Positions 43,766 through 52,917 are shown, numbered from the stretch's first letter. The stretch is DNA of 64,000 nucleotides from Terriglobia bacterium (GCA_020073085.1 JAIQFV010000004.1:1-64000), one strand, 5' to 3'. A program made the numbers and translations. The notes: generated from the letters alone by a model not told the origin.

Positions 43766-45106
43766 ATGGCGATCTTGACCGCGGTCAGTGAGTTTGTTGA
43801 AGAGCGCATTGTGAACCGCAGGCCTTCCGTGGCTTTGCAGATTGGCACCCATCTGCCCATGTGGTTCATCGACCAGGTCAAGTCGTCCCGCTTTCAGTCC
43901 ATCATCCGTTATGCCGCCGAGAAATCACCTTTTTATCGGCGCAAATTCCGGGAGTTGGGGGTCGACCCGCGGCACGTCAAAACGCCTTCCGATTTGAAAG
44001 ACTTCTTCACCACCTCCGAAGACCTTCGCTCTCATCCGGTCGAAGAGTTTATTTGCGGAGCACCGCAGATCGCCTTTGAAACGACCGGCACCACCTCAGC
44101 CCGCAACAAAAAGGTCTTTTTTGGAGTGCAGGAGATGGAGTCGATGGCACGTTACGGGGCGATTGCATTGACCCACCTCGGGCTGACAGCGTCGGATCGC
44201 GTCGTAAGTGCGTTCGATCATTCCTTCTGGGTTTCCGGCCCCCTGGCCCGCGAAATCACCCGGCTGATCGGTTGTCTTCACGTCGAAGCAGGCAAGATCG
44301 AGCCGGGGGAGTTTTACGGGCGGGCCGCGGAATACAAATTCAATGTCATCATCGCGGAGCCCTCCTGGCTGTTGCGAGTGAGCGAAATTGCCAGCGCCCG
44401 CGGGACCTGGCCGATGAAGTTGTTGCTGGTGGGCGGTGAGAATATGACCGAACAGACGCGCCGCTACATCGAGGATGTCTGGCAGGTGGACCTGATCATG
44501 GAATACGGGCAGACGGAATCGTTCGGCGCCATCGGGGTCGAGTGCCACCGGAAGGACGGTTATCACCTGAATGAACTGAATTTTCTTTTTGAGATCGACC
44601 AGCCGGATCCCGACGGGTATGGGGAGCTGGTTTACACGACGTTGACTCGCAAGGTGATGCCCCTTGTTCGTTATCGCGCCGCGGATATGACCCGGCTGAT
44701 CGATGCCCCGTGCCCTTGCGGATTGCCCATGCGTCGCATCGCCAAAATCCGGTCGCGAAAGGACGAGATGGTTGTCTGTGGCATGGGAAATATTTCCCCA
44801 TGGATCTTTGAGACAACACTGCGGGGGGTGAATGGCATCAGTCCCGATTGGCAGATTCTCGTGACTCGGCCCGCCCATAAGGACCATGTCGAGTTTCAAC
44901 TCGAGCTGACTAACGGAGAGGATCCGGGGCTGGTGACCGAATCGATCCGACAGAGTCTCCGGTCGCAGTTCTCCGACTTTTGGAAGAACTACGAGATGGG
45001 CCTGTACGAGCTTGATTTCAAATTCGGGGCCCGGGGTTCGTTGCGACAGGGCCGGAAGTTGCTTCGCCTTGTGGATCAACGCCGTGGACTGGTGGATTCC
45101 CGGTGA
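43766..45106 (+). CDS. PaaK-like adenylate-forming enzyme
   Basis: A 446-residue member of the phenylacetate-CoA ligase group of the ANL superfamily. It shows a P-loop-like FETTGTTSARNKKVFFG (about residues 98-114), the adenylate-binding MEYGQTESFGAIGVECH (about 246-262), and LVRYRAADMTRL (about 300-311). A PaaK-type cluster CPCGLPMRR (about 315) follows. It would activate a carboxylic acid as an acyl-adenylate and load it on CoA or on the neighbouring acyl carrier protein. The substrate is not predictable by eye. Confidence 0.88.
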   Translation: MAILTAVSEFVEERIVNRRPSVALQIGTHLPMWFIDQVKSSRFQSIIRYAAEKSPFYRRKFRELGVDPRHVKTPSDLKDFFTTSEDLRSHPVEEFICGAPQIAFETTGTTSARNKKVFFGVQEMESMARYGAIALTHLGLTASDRVVSAFDHSFWVSGPLAREITRLIGCLHVEAGKIEPGEFYGRAAEYKFNVIIAEPSWLLRVSEIASARGTWPMKLLLVGGENMTEQTRRYIEDVWQVDLIMEYGQTESFGAIGVECHRKDGYHLNELNFLFEIDQPDPDGYGELVYTTLTRKVMPLVRYRAADMTRLIDAPCPCGLPMRRIAKIRSRKDEMVVCGMGNISPWIFETTLRGVNGISPDWQILVTRPAHKDHVEFQLELTNGEDPGLVTESIRQSLRSQFSDFWKNYEMGLYELDFKFGARGSLRQGRKLLRLVDQRRGLVDSR

Positions 45107-45167
45107 AAATCTGTCTCGGTTCCGTGCGAGTGAACCCAGAATATAATAGAAAAGTTGAGTGTTCTCG

Positions 45168-46187
45168 ATGAGTTTCAAAAAACGATGTGGAGCGGGGGCG
45201 GTAATTGTCCTCGTGTGTTTCTTCTCCTTTGGGGCGAATCATTACGCGGGATCCATCGTAATCCAGGAACCCGCCGTCCGGCAGCTGCTGAAAAGCGGGA
45301 TGGACGCCCTGTTCAACCTCGATTATGCGAAAGCGTGGGATGATTTCCAGAAGGTCAAGCAGTTGAAGCCCGACACCCCGTTGGGAGAAATTTTTGAATC
45401 GGAATTTTACTGGTGGAAGATCTTCAATACCACGGGTGATTTTTACAACCTGGACTACATCGATTCCCTGAAAACAAAACAGTCGGATTTCGATGGTCAG
45501 TTTATCAACACGATGGAAAAGACTTTCACCAAGGCCGATGCCTATCTCAAGACCCATCCCCAGGATGCCGAGGCCTATTTTCATGTGGGCATGGCGAATG
45601 CCCTGCGATCTCGTTTGGAGGCGGGTCGGGACCACACCCTCGCGGTGGTCAAGTACGTGAAAAAATCCCGCGAGTATCTCGACCGCTGCGTGTTGCTGGA
45701 TCCGAACTTCAAGGATGCCTTGCTGGGACTGGGAGCATATAACTATTACGTTGAAGAGTATGGCGGCTTTTACAAACCCTTGCGCTTTCTGATTCGCCTT
45801 CCGGCGGGTGACCGGCAGCGGGGAATTCAGCAGCTCGAGGAGGCGTCGCAGCAGGATGGGTTCATCTCCACCGAAGCCAAGTTCTTCCTGGTGTCCATCT
45901 ACCTCCGGGATTCCCAGAAACGGTATGCAGACGCGGAGCGGATGCTGCATGATCTGACAGAGAAATATCCCAACAACCCGATCTTCCGGTTTGCGCTCGG
46001 ACATGCGCAGATGATGCAACACCAGTATGACTCGGCGCGCGAGAATTTCAAGAAAGTGGCTGCACATCGCGAGACACCGGGGTTGGGAGATCTGGCGATC
46101 CAGGTGAAAAAGGAGTTGGAGTCGCTCAACACGAAAGGCTCCAGTCTGGGCACAGCCATGAGCGAGGAGTCGGGCGGTTCCCGGTAA
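45168..46187 (+). CDS. Secreted TPR protein
   Basis: A 339-residue protein starting at ATG 45168, with a signal peptide (about residues 1-27). TPR-like helix pairs follow, including YAKAWDDFQKVKQLKPDTP near the start, DAEAYFHVGMANALRSRLEA in the middle, and FRFALGHAQMMQHQYDSARE near the end. It would act as a periplasmic or membrane-linked scaffold. Its place between an adenylating enzyme and a glycosyltransferase is unusual; it may be part of the same transcription unit. Confidence 0.85.
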   Translation: MSFKKRCGAGAVIVLVCFFSFGANHYAGSIVIQEPAVRQLLKSGMDALFNLDYAKAWDDFQKVKQLKPDTPLGEIFESEFYWWKIFNTTGDFYNLDYIDSLKTKQSDFDGQFINTMEKTFTKADAYLKTHPQDAEAYFHVGMANALRSRLEAGRDHTLAVVKYVKKSREYLDRCVLLDPNFKDALLGLGAYNYYVEEYGGFYKPLRFLIRLPAGDRQRGIQQLEEASQQDGFISTEAKFFLVSIYLRDSQKRYADAERMLHDLTEKYPNNPIFRFALGHAQMMQHQYDSARENFKKVAAHRETPGLGDLAIQVKKELESLNTKGSSLGTAMSEESGGSR

Positions 46188-46260
46188 AGCGCCGGGATAA
46201 AGGTGCGAAGACAGGGAATTCCTGCTCCGAGTTTGGTTGAGAGAATAGGGTGAAGGTGAA

Positions 46261-47487
46261 ATGGCACGCAAGCGAATTCTGATCCTGACACTTTCGTTCG
46301 GCACCGGCCATGTCGTGGCCTCTGAGGCCATTGCTCAAGCCATCCGCCTGCTCGATCGGGCCGCCGAGGTCCGCACGATCGACTGCATTCAGCTTGCCAC
46401 CTGGTGGTTTCGCGCGGCTTACGTCTGGACATACTGGATGATGATCCGGTTTGCACCCTCTCTTTGGATCCGTTTGTTCAGGGCAAGGCAAACCCGGATG
46501 CATCAGCAGACGGCGCCCGGCTGGATCTTCCGCCTGGGGTGCCGCCGTGTGTTCCAGCAAATACGAGCATGGAAACCTGATGTCCTTGTGGCGACCGAAG
46601 TGGGGGCTTGTGAGATCGCTTCGCTCGCCAAGCGTCATCAGGGGTTAACCATACCGCTCTTAGCCGTGGCCACCGACCACGAATCCGAGCCTGTGTGGTT
46701 GAAAGAGGAAGTCGATCAGTATTTTGTGCCGACGCCGGGAGTTGCCGAGCAACTGAACCGGTGGGGCGTGGATCGACAAAAAATTTCGGTGAGTGGTATC
46801 CCGGTTCACAGCAAGTTTTTCAGGGGGACGGCCGACGGCGAGATCCGGGATAAATTGAAATTTCCGAACGATCGACCCCTGGTCCTCATCATGGGGGGCG
46901 GGATGGGGCCGCTCAGAATGGATCAGATCGTCCGTGAGCTTTCGACTTTGCCCCGGGCCCTCTCTTTTGTGGCGGTCACGGGACTGAACGCCAAAATGCA
47001 AAAGCGGCTGGGGCAGTTGAAGTCGCAAATGCCGCCGGACAAATCCCTCACAATCCACGGATGGGTCGAGAATGTGGATGAATTGATGCGCGCGGCGGAT
47101 GTGCTGGTGACCAAGCCCGGCGGAATCACGCTGACGGAGGCTTGCTCGGTGGGGGTGCCCATGGTCTGCGTCAATCCTATTCCGGGGCCGGAGCAGACTC
47201 ATTGCCGCTTGATTGAAGAGGAACATCTGGGTGTGGTGGCCCGCAGCGTCAATGAAGTGTGTGCCAAGGTGGAAGAGATCATCGATGGCGGCAAGCCCTG
47301 GGCGAGCCGGCCCTCTCCGGGATGGTTGAAGCGCGACGCGGCAAAGCAGATTGCAGGGAGCGCACTCGAAGGTGTTTGGCCCCCCCGCACTCAAGAAGGG
47401 AATGTCTACTACGCGCCGCCTGCGGGCCCAGGTGCTGTTCCCGGCAAAAAAGCGCCCGTGCTGCTCCAGCCATTGGAAACGGAGTAA
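46261..47487 (+). CDS. MGDG-synthase-like glycosyltransferase (GT28)
   Basis: A 408-residue glycosyltransferase. The N-terminal MGDG_synth domain begins ILTLSFGTGHVVASEAIAQA and carries an aromatic-rich membrane-contact helix (about residues 45-70). The C-terminal GT28 part has ILMGGGMGPLR and the nucleotide-sugar motif VTKPGGITLTEACSVGVPMV (about 280-299). Family members transfer glucose or galactose to diacylglycerol, as UgtP and MGD1 do. It therefore probably glycosylates a lipid on the inner membrane. Its stop codon overlaps the region just before the phosphatase start. Confidence 0.9.
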   Translation: MARKRILILTLSFGTGHVVASEAIAQAIRLLDRAAEVRTIDCIQLATWWFRAAYVWTYWMMIRFAPSLWIRLFRARQTRMHQQTAPGWIFRLGCRRVFQQIRAWKPDVLVATEVGACEIASLAKRHQGLTIPLLAVATDHESEPVWLKEEVDQYFVPTPGVAEQLNRWGVDRQKISVSGIPVHSKFFRGTADGEIRDKLKFPNDRPLVLIMGGGMGPLRMDQIVRELSTLPRALSFVAVTGLNAKMQKRLGQLKSQMPPDKSLTIHGWVENVDELMRAADVLVTKPGGITLTEACSVGVPMVCVNPIPGPEQTHCRLIEEEHLGVVARSVNEVCAKVEEIIDGGKPWASRPSPGWLKRDAAKQIAGSALEGVWPPRTQEGNVYYAPPAGPGAVPGKKAPVLLQPLETE

Positions 47488-47495
47488 TGGTCTCA

Positions 47496-48227
47496 ATGAA
47501 GCCCATTGTATTTTGCGATTTCGACGGTACCATTACGCTCGAAGATACCACCGACTTGATCTTGGAATCGTTTGCAGATCCCGCCTGGCGAGCGGTGGAG
47601 GAGCGGTGGCTGGCCGGGAAGATCGGATCGCGCGAGTGTTTGCAGGAGCAGATGTCACTGGTCCGGGCCGGTGAAAAGGAGCTTGGAGAACTCGTGGACT
47701 CCGTTCCGGTGGATCCCCATTTCCTTGAATTCGCCGGGGAGTGGGTGGCCCGCGGGTTCCCGTTCTATATCCTCAGCGATGGGTTCGACTGGGTCATCCG
47801 GCGCACCCTCTCGCGGCCGGAATTGAACGGGAAGGGAATCGTCGAGAGGTTTCGAATCTTTGCTAGTCAACTCGAGATTCGTGAACAAGGCATGAAGACC
47901 ACCTTTCCCCACGGCTCCGTCCAATGTACCCACGGCTGCGCGACCTGCAAACCGCAACTCATGCAGAGCGAGGGCCAAGGTTGTTCACCCCTCATCTTCA
48001 TCGGCGATGGGGTCTCCGACCAGCGGGCGGTAGCGTGCGCCGACTTGGTCTTTGCGCGAAAATCCAAATCCCTCTCACAATTCTGCACGGAACGGAAAAT
48101 TCCTCATATCCCCTTTCAGGATTTCGGGGAAGTGCAGCGGGAACTGTGGCAGCAATTGACTGCCCTGGCCGCCGGAGACACCAGCGCGGCCAACCCCCTC
48201 ATTCTCTCTTACGAAACGGAGTCGTGA
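47496..48227 (+). CDS. HAD-IB phosphatase, MtnX-like
   Basis: A 243-residue HAD-superfamily phosphatase. Motif I is FCDFDGTITLEDTTD (about residues 6-20), motif II is ILSDGFDWVI and motif III/IV is FIGDGVSDQRAV. A Cys-rich segment CTHGCATCKP lies near residue 146. I prefer the ATG at 47496, 11 bases after GGAG, over 47487. MtnX acts in methionine salvage, but no other salvage gene is present. In this cluster it may remove phosphate from a lipid-linked or amino-alcohol intermediate, which is an inference. Confidence 0.85.
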   Translation: MKPIVFCDFDGTITLEDTTDLILESFADPAWRAVEERWLAGKIGSRECLQEQMSLVRAGEKELGELVDSVPVDPHFLEFAGEWVARGFPFYILSDGFDWVIRRTLSRPELNGKGIVERFRIFASQLEIREQGMKTTFPHGSVQCTHGCATCKPQLMQSEGQGCSPLIFIGDGVSDQRAVACADLVFARKSKSLSQFCTERKIPHIPFQDFGEVQRELWQQLTALAAGDTSAANPLILSYETES

Positions 48228-48230
48228 TCT

Positions 48231-49634
48231 GTGACCATCGAATCTCCCTCTCAGAATCGCCGTATCGACGAGCAGGAACTCCTGGAACGCGAACGCGAAT
48301 ACTGCTCCTTCGGGGATACCGTTCATTATTTGGAGCCCCCCAAGGTGTTTGTTCGGAGCGAGGGTTGTTTTCTATACGATGCCGAAGCCACCCCGTATAT
48401 GGATTTGCAGATGTGGTATTCAGCGGCGAGTTTCGGATACGGAAACCCGCGTCTGAACGCTGCCCTCAAACGGCAACTGGATCAACTCCCGCAATTGGCC
48501 TGTCAATACCTGCATGAGGAAAAGGTGGAACTGGCCGCGAAGATCGCGGAGCGGTGCGAGCAGGCGTTCGGGATCAAGGGCCGTGTTCACTTCAACGTGG
48601 GGGGGGCCCAGGCGATCGAGGATTCTCTCAAGATCGTTCGCAATTACACGAAGAAGAATTTGATGTTCGCCTTCATGGGCGGCTACCACGGACGAACGCT
48701 GGGGGCAACCGCCATCACCTCCAGCTACCGGTACCGGCGTCGATATGGTCATTTCTCCGAACGGGCTCAGTTCATCCCCTTTCCATACTGCTATCGGTGT
48801 TTCTACGGGTTGAAACGAGAGAGCTGCGAGCTGTATTGCTTCAACCAGTTCGAAAAACTGTTTGAAAGCGAATACTACGGCGTGTGGGATGCCAAGGCGA
48901 AGGAATGCGAATACGGGGCCTTCTACATCGAGGCCATGCAGGGGACCGGCGGTTATGCCGTTCCTCCGAAGGAATATTTCCAGCAGCTCGAACGGGTTTG
49001 CCGCGAGCGGAAGCTGCTCATTGTGGACGACGAAATCCAGATGGGCTTCTACCGGACCGGGAAGTTCTGGGCAATTGAGAACCTGGGAATTAAGCCTGAC
49101 ATCATTGTTTTTGGAAAGGCGCTGACGAACGGGTTAAACCCGCTCTCGGGGATCTGGGCGCGGGAAGAGCTGATCACTCCGGAGCTGTTTCCTCCGGGGT
49201 CAACACACTCCACCTTCTCCTCCAATACCCTGGGCACGGCGGTGGCGCTCGAGGCCCTGAAGATGATGGAGGAAACGGACTATGAGGCGCTGACCTTGGA
49301 GAAGGGCGCGCGCCTTCTGGAAGGGCTTCGTGACCTTCAGCGGAAGCATAAGGAGGTCATCGGCGAGGTCAACGGCATGGGTATGGCGCTCCGCATGGAA
49401 ATCACACGGGCGGATGGAATTACTCCCGACCGTGCCATGTGCGATAAGATTTTTGCGGAAGGGATACAGGGGCGCCTGGAGCTTAACGGCAGGAAATACG
49501 GTCTTGTGCTCGACGTGGGCGGCTATTACAAAAATGTTTTCACGATCGCGCCGAGCTTTACTATGACGGATGAGGAGATCAATCTCGCCCTGGCGCTCTT
49601 CGACCAGTTGATCGACCGCTGCAAGAAGATGTAA
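48231..49634 (+). CDS. Class III PLP aminotransferase
   Basis: A 467-residue aminotransferase of the GabT/ornithine type. It has the phosphate-binding NVGGAQAIEDSLKIVR, the GGYHGRTLGATAITSS loop, the cofactor aspartate region LLIVDDEIQMGFYRTG (about residues 258-273) and the Schiff-base lysine in VFGKALTNGLNP (about 291). A four-cysteine insert (CYRCFYGLKRESCELYC, about 185-201) could bind metal. The GTG start is three bases after the phosphatase stop, so they are coupled. It would put an amino group on an aldehyde or ketone, perhaps acyl-derived. Confidence 0.9.
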   Translation: MTIESPSQNRRIDEQELLEREREYCSFGDTVHYLEPPKVFVRSEGCFLYDAEATPYMDLQMWYSAASFGYGNPRLNAALKRQLDQLPQLACQYLHEEKVELAAKIAERCEQAFGIKGRVHFNVGGAQAIEDSLKIVRNYTKKNLMFAFMGGYHGRTLGATAITSSYRYRRRYGHFSERAQFIPFPYCYRCFYGLKRESCELYCFNQFEKLFESEYYGVWDAKAKECEYGAFYIEAMQGTGGYAVPPKEYFQQLERVCRERKLLIVDDEIQMGFYRTGKFWAIENLGIKPDIIVFGKALTNGLNPLSGIWAREELITPELFPPGSTHSTFSSNTLGTAVALEALKMMEETDYEALTLEKGARLLEGLRDLQRKHKEVIGEVNGMGMALRMEITRADGITPDRAMCDKIFAEGIQGRLELNGRKYGLVLDVGGYYKNVFTIAPSFTMTDEEINLALALFDQLIDRCKKM

Positions 49635-49641
49635 ATTCATT

Positions 49642-50097
49642 ATGCCCCGTCTGACCCTCGCCGAAATTCAGCAGTTACTCCCGCATCGGTCTCCTTTCCT
49701 TTTCGTCGATGAAATTGAGGACTACGAGTTGGGAATTCGGATTATTGGACGGAAGAGATTTTCAGCGGATGACTTTTTCCTGCAGTCCGGCCTCGAATTT
49801 GTTCCGGAGACCCTCTTGATTGAAACTGCCGCTCAAGTCGGAGCGCTGTTGATCTTGAAAGATCCGGCTTACAGCGACAAGATTCCTTACTTCATGTCGG
49901 TCGAAGGGATGACGTTTCATCGCCGCATCCGGGTGGGTGAAACCGTTCGCGTCGTCGGAACAATTGAAAGGATCCGAGGTGCATTTGGTATTTTGAGCGG
50001 GCAGGCATGGGTCGGTGAGGAGCATGTGGCCGAGGGGACCATGCGGGTTGCGCTCGCCGATCGTTCCTCAGCTGCAGCAGACCGCTCCCCGATATGA
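49642..50097 (+). CDS. FabZ-like 3-hydroxyacyl-ACP dehydratase
   Basis: A 151-residue hot-dog-fold protein. LPHRSPFLFVDEI (about residues 13-25) holds the catalytic histidine, and PETLLIETAAQVGALLIL (about 55-72) holds the catalytic glutamate position. It fits FabZ, which dehydrates 3-hydroxyacyl-ACP, but is divergent in the second half. It lies seven bases after the aminotransferase and its stop overlaps the start of the next gene (ATGA). With the ACP and ketosynthase genes it supports a dedicated acyl-chain pathway. Confidence 0.88.
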   Translation: MPRLTLAEIQQLLPHRSPFLFVDEIEDYELGIRIIGRKRFSADDFFLQSGLEFVPETLLIETAAQVGALLILKDPAYSDKIPYFMSVEGMTFHRRIRVGETVRVVGTIERIRGAFGILSGQAWVGEEHVAEGTMRVALADRSSAAADRSPI

Positions 50098-50714
50098 AAC
50101 CCATTTCGATGTTTTTTGAGGCGGACCCATCAAACAAGCCGGCCCGAGCCTTCTCTCGGGGCGCCTGTTGCGTGGTGCTTGCCTCCGTCCTCCTGGCAGG
50201 GGGTCTCTCGCCCATCAGCGGGGCACAATCGTTACCTGCGGGCACCGTTCCTCAAATGGATCCGCCTACCCCTGCCTCCTGCGGCTCCGGCCTGAAGCTC
50301 TATGACTCCCCCTTCTTCAAGATCTGTTACCCGAGGCGATGGCACGTCATCCGCGGCTATGGGGTAAACTATGCCTGGTGGGTGTTTTCAAAGCGCAAAC
50401 GCGGGGAGCAATTCGACATCCCTTACATTCGCGTCATCATTGCCAAAGGGATTGCAGAACCGCACCTCGCCAAGCAAACCGACTCCACCGTCCTGGGCGA
50501 GCGAACCTATGTCAAGACCACCAACGAATTCAGGGAAGTGACCGGCAAGAAATTGAATGGCCGGTATTGGCGCGAGATCGCTGTCGGTCCGGAATTCGAC
50601 ATCCTCGCCTGGTATGAGCAGATCAAGATGAAGAACTTGAAACTGTTTGAACGGGCGCTGGATTCGTTTTGGGTGCCTCCCCCGCCGCGGGTTCGACCCA
50701 AGCCGGAGAAGTAG
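50094..50714 (+). CDS. Secreted protein of unknown function
   Basis: A 206-residue protein. Its start ATG shares bases with the stop codon of the dehydratase gene. A hydrophobic stretch (about residues 22-40, CCVVLASVLLAGGL) after a basic segment looks like a signal peptide, though the N-terminus before it is long; a later start is possible. The mature part has SPFFKICYPRRWHVIRGYG and a C-terminal PPPPRVRPKP. I do not recognise the family. It is the last gene of the coupled run and is followed by a heptad-repeat element. Confidence 0.7.
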   Translation: MKPISMFFEADPSNKPARAFSRGACCVVLASVLLAGGLSPISGAQSLPAGTVPQMDPPTPASCGSGLKLYDSPFFKICYPRRWHVIRGYGVNYAWWVFSKRKRGEQFDIPYIRVIIAKGIAEPHLAKQTDSTVLGERTYVKTTNEFREVTGKKLNGRYWREIAVGPEFDILAWYEQIKMKNLKLFERALDSFWVPPPPRVRPKPEK

Positions 50715-50939
50715 GTGGTAGGGAATAGGTGGTAGGTGATAGGTAATAGGTGACTAGGGGCCAGAAGTTAGAAACCACAGCCGAGGTGCCAGGGATGCTA
50801 AGGTTCGATGACCACGTGTATCGTCTCGGTCACTTGAACGAAGGCAAAGAAGTTTCGTCCCGCAACTCACTTCAAGGCTACTGTCCCCTGACCACTACCA
50901 GCTATTACCTATCACCTACCACCTATTCCCTACTCCCTC
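50711..50939. repeat. Heptad-repeat element with 32-bp identical inverted arms
   Basis: The left arm (50711-50757) is made of AGGTRRT-type units, such as GTAGGGAATAGG and TGATAGG. Bases 50718-50749 are exactly reverse-complemented at 50902-50933. The spacer is 152 bp and has no gene. The left arm begins inside the stop codon of the preceding gene, so the element starts exactly at its 3' end. Confidence 0.85.
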
Positions 50940-50981
50940 TCCGCTGGGCTGCGGCACCTGTGCTAAAATGCATCTCCACTT

Positions 50982-52013
50982 ATGTTCGAATCCGTCACCA
51001 TCCGTGATCTCGTGATCCGGCCTGCCCTCTACCTGGCGCCGATGTCCGGCGTGACCGACACGGTGTTCCGCCGGCTCATCCGAAGAGTGGGGGGCTGCGG
51101 GATGGTCGTCTCGGAATTCACTTCCAGCGAGGGACTTTCACGCCAGGCCCAAAGGTCCCTGGCACAGCTGGAATTTAGTCACGAGGAACATCCGATTGTC
51201 GGCCAGATCTTCGGAGCGAATCCTGACCGCCTGGCGGAAGCCACCGAGATCGTCGACGAGTTGGGCTACGATGTGGTCGACCTCAACCTGGGTTGTCCAG
51301 CCAAGAAGGTCATCAAGTGCGGCGGCTCCGGTTTGCTCCGTGACCTTCCTCTGCTGCATACCATCCTCCGCCGCATGCGGGCGGCCACGAAGAAACCCTT
51401 CACGATCAAGATTCGTGCGGGGTGGGACGAAAAGGAAATCGTGGCGTGCGACGTGGCGCGGATGGCAGAGGCCAATGGCGTCGAGGCGATGGTCGTTCAT
51501 CCTCGGACCCGTTTGCAGGGTTACAGTGGCAATGCCAATTGGGACATCATTCGGGACGTGAAACAGGCCGTCAAGATTCCGGTCATCGGCAATGGGGATG
51601 TCCGCACCGTTGAAGATGCCATGCGGCTCAAGCAGCATACCGGTTGTGATGCCGTCATGATTGGACGCGGGATCATGTCGAACCCGTGGCTGTTTCGCCA
51701 GATCGCCGAGTTCGATGCGGGGCGGCCCGTGCCGGAAGTGACCATGGGCGACCGGCATCGGTTGATCAAAGACTATTTTCAATTGCTGGTCGAAGAGCGT
51801 CCCCACGGCGCGATTGGCAAGATGAAACAGTTCGCCTGCCACATTACGACCTCGATCCCCCACGGGAAAGAACTGCGCGAGACCATTCATCATTCCCAGA
51901 CCACGCAGGAAATCCTGGAGCGCGTGGACCGGTTTTTTGAGAAGGATACCGAAATCGTGAAACGCGAGACGGTCCATTTCGGGGCCGACTCTTCCGTAAT
52001 CTGGCCGGTGTAA
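50982..52013 (+). CDS. dusB: tRNA-dihydrouridine synthase
   Basis: A 343-residue FMN enzyme that reduces uridine to dihydrouridine in tRNA. Signatures are LAPMSGVTDTVFRRLIRR (about residues 18-35), VDLNLGCPAKKVIKCGGSGL (about 98-117) with the catalytic cysteine, MVVHPRTRLQGYSG, VIGNGDVRT and AVMIGRGIMSNPWLF. Overall it fits the DusB-like group. It is not obviously part of the preceding cluster. Confidence 0.93.
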   Translation: MFESVTIRDLVIRPALYLAPMSGVTDTVFRRLIRRVGGCGMVVSEFTSSEGLSRQAQRSLAQLEFSHEEHPIVGQIFGANPDRLAEATEIVDELGYDVVDLNLGCPAKKVIKCGGSGLLRDLPLLHTILRRMRAATKKPFTIKIRAGWDEKEIVACDVARMAEANGVEAMVVHPRTRLQGYSGNANWDIIRDVKQAVKIPVIGNGDVRTVEDAMRLKQHTGCDAVMIGRGIMSNPWLFRQIAEFDAGRPVPEVTMGDRHRLIKDYFQLLVEERPHGAIGKMKQFACHITTSIPHGKELRETIHHSQTTQEILERVDRFFEKDTEIVKRETVHFGADSSVIWPV

Positions 52014-52152
52014 GCTTCCAGCAAATTTTAGACGCGGATGCCGTGGATGACACCCGACCCATCCAGCCTCAGGGTACGGGGCTACCCTGATCCAATTGGC
52101 TGGACGCAAATCAGGCAAAGGCCTCCGGGCTGGGAGTCCTGACCTTCCCGCC

Positions 52153-52917
52153 TTAACTTCTTTTGGCTTCGCCCACAAACCGCTTGAAGATTGCCTGGGA
52201 GAGGGGATCCCGCTCAAAGTTCTTTTCAGGATGCCATTGCGTGCCGAGCACGAAGTGCCGATCCGATTGGAGTTCCACCCCTTCAATAATTCCATCCGGG
52301 GCCCGCGCGGTAATCGTCAGGCCACGCGCCAGCTTATCAATGGCTTGATGGTGGGAACTGTTAACGCGGACGCTTTTCTTCTTTCCATTCAGTTCGAACA
52401 GGAGGGAATTGGGTTCCACGGAGATGAGGTGAGCACAGAAGTTTTCAGGATTCTTTTTCGTCGGTTTCGCCTTCGAGAGCGAATGATCCATGGCATGGGG
52501 CCACTCGCTGGGAATGTCCTGAACGAGGGTCCCGCCGAGAAAGACATTGAGAGACTGGATTCCAAAGCAGATCGCGAGGACCGGGATGTGTCGCCGGAAG
52601 GCCTCTTCAAGGAGGAGAAAATCGGTTTCATCCCGGGCGGAGTGGATCTCGTCGCATTGCGGGTGTTTGCGCGCCCCGTAGCGGCGGGGATCGACGTCGC
52701 TCCCGCTGCCCGATAAGACGACGGCGTCGAAGGTATTCACCAAATTTTGAATGAAGCCTTTATCCGGAATCAGGGGAACCAGCGACGGGGCGCCGCCCGC
52801 CGCTTCAATCGCCTCGCTGTAATTCGTCTGCAGATAGTATTTTTGCTGTGCCGGGTCCAGGCGCATGGAGATTCCGATGAGAGGACGCATTTTCGGAAGT
52901 TTCTTCAGTTCATTCAT
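52153..52917 (-). CDS. Gamma-glutamyl-gamma-aminobutyrate hydrolase (PuuD-like)
   Basis: A 254-residue class I glutamine amidotransferase-like hydrolase (peptidase C26). The nucleophile elbow is VLAICFGIQSLNVFLGG (Cys at about residue 111). The histidine-glutamate pair is in GTQWHPEKNF near the C-terminus. The N-terminus reads RPLIGISMRLD. I start it at 52917, since the upstream in-frame codons are not family-like. PuuD splits gamma-glutamyl-GABA in putrescine breakdown, but other putrescine genes are absent, so the substrate may differ. Confidence 0.9.
   Translation of the reverse strand: MNELKKLPKMRPLIGISMRLDPAQQKYYLQTNYSEAIEAAGGAPSLVPLIPDKGFIQNLVNTFDAVVLSGSGSDVDPRRYGARKHPQCDEIHSARDETDFLLLEEAFRRHIPVLAICFGIQSLNVFLGGTLVQDIPSEWPHAMDHSLSKAKPTKKNPENFCAHLISVEPNSLLFELNGKKKSVRVNSSHHQAIDKLARGLTITARAPDGIIEGVELQSDRHFVLGTQWHPEKNFERDPLSQAIFKRFVGEAKRS

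Noticed and set aside
44096-45178. Minus-strand open frame of 360 codons
   Set aside because: It is antisense to the PaaK-like gene, which has clear motifs.
45018-46331. Minus-strand open frame of 437 codons
   Set aside because: It covers the TPR gene on the opposite strand. The plus-strand gene has a signal peptide, TPR pattern and operon context.
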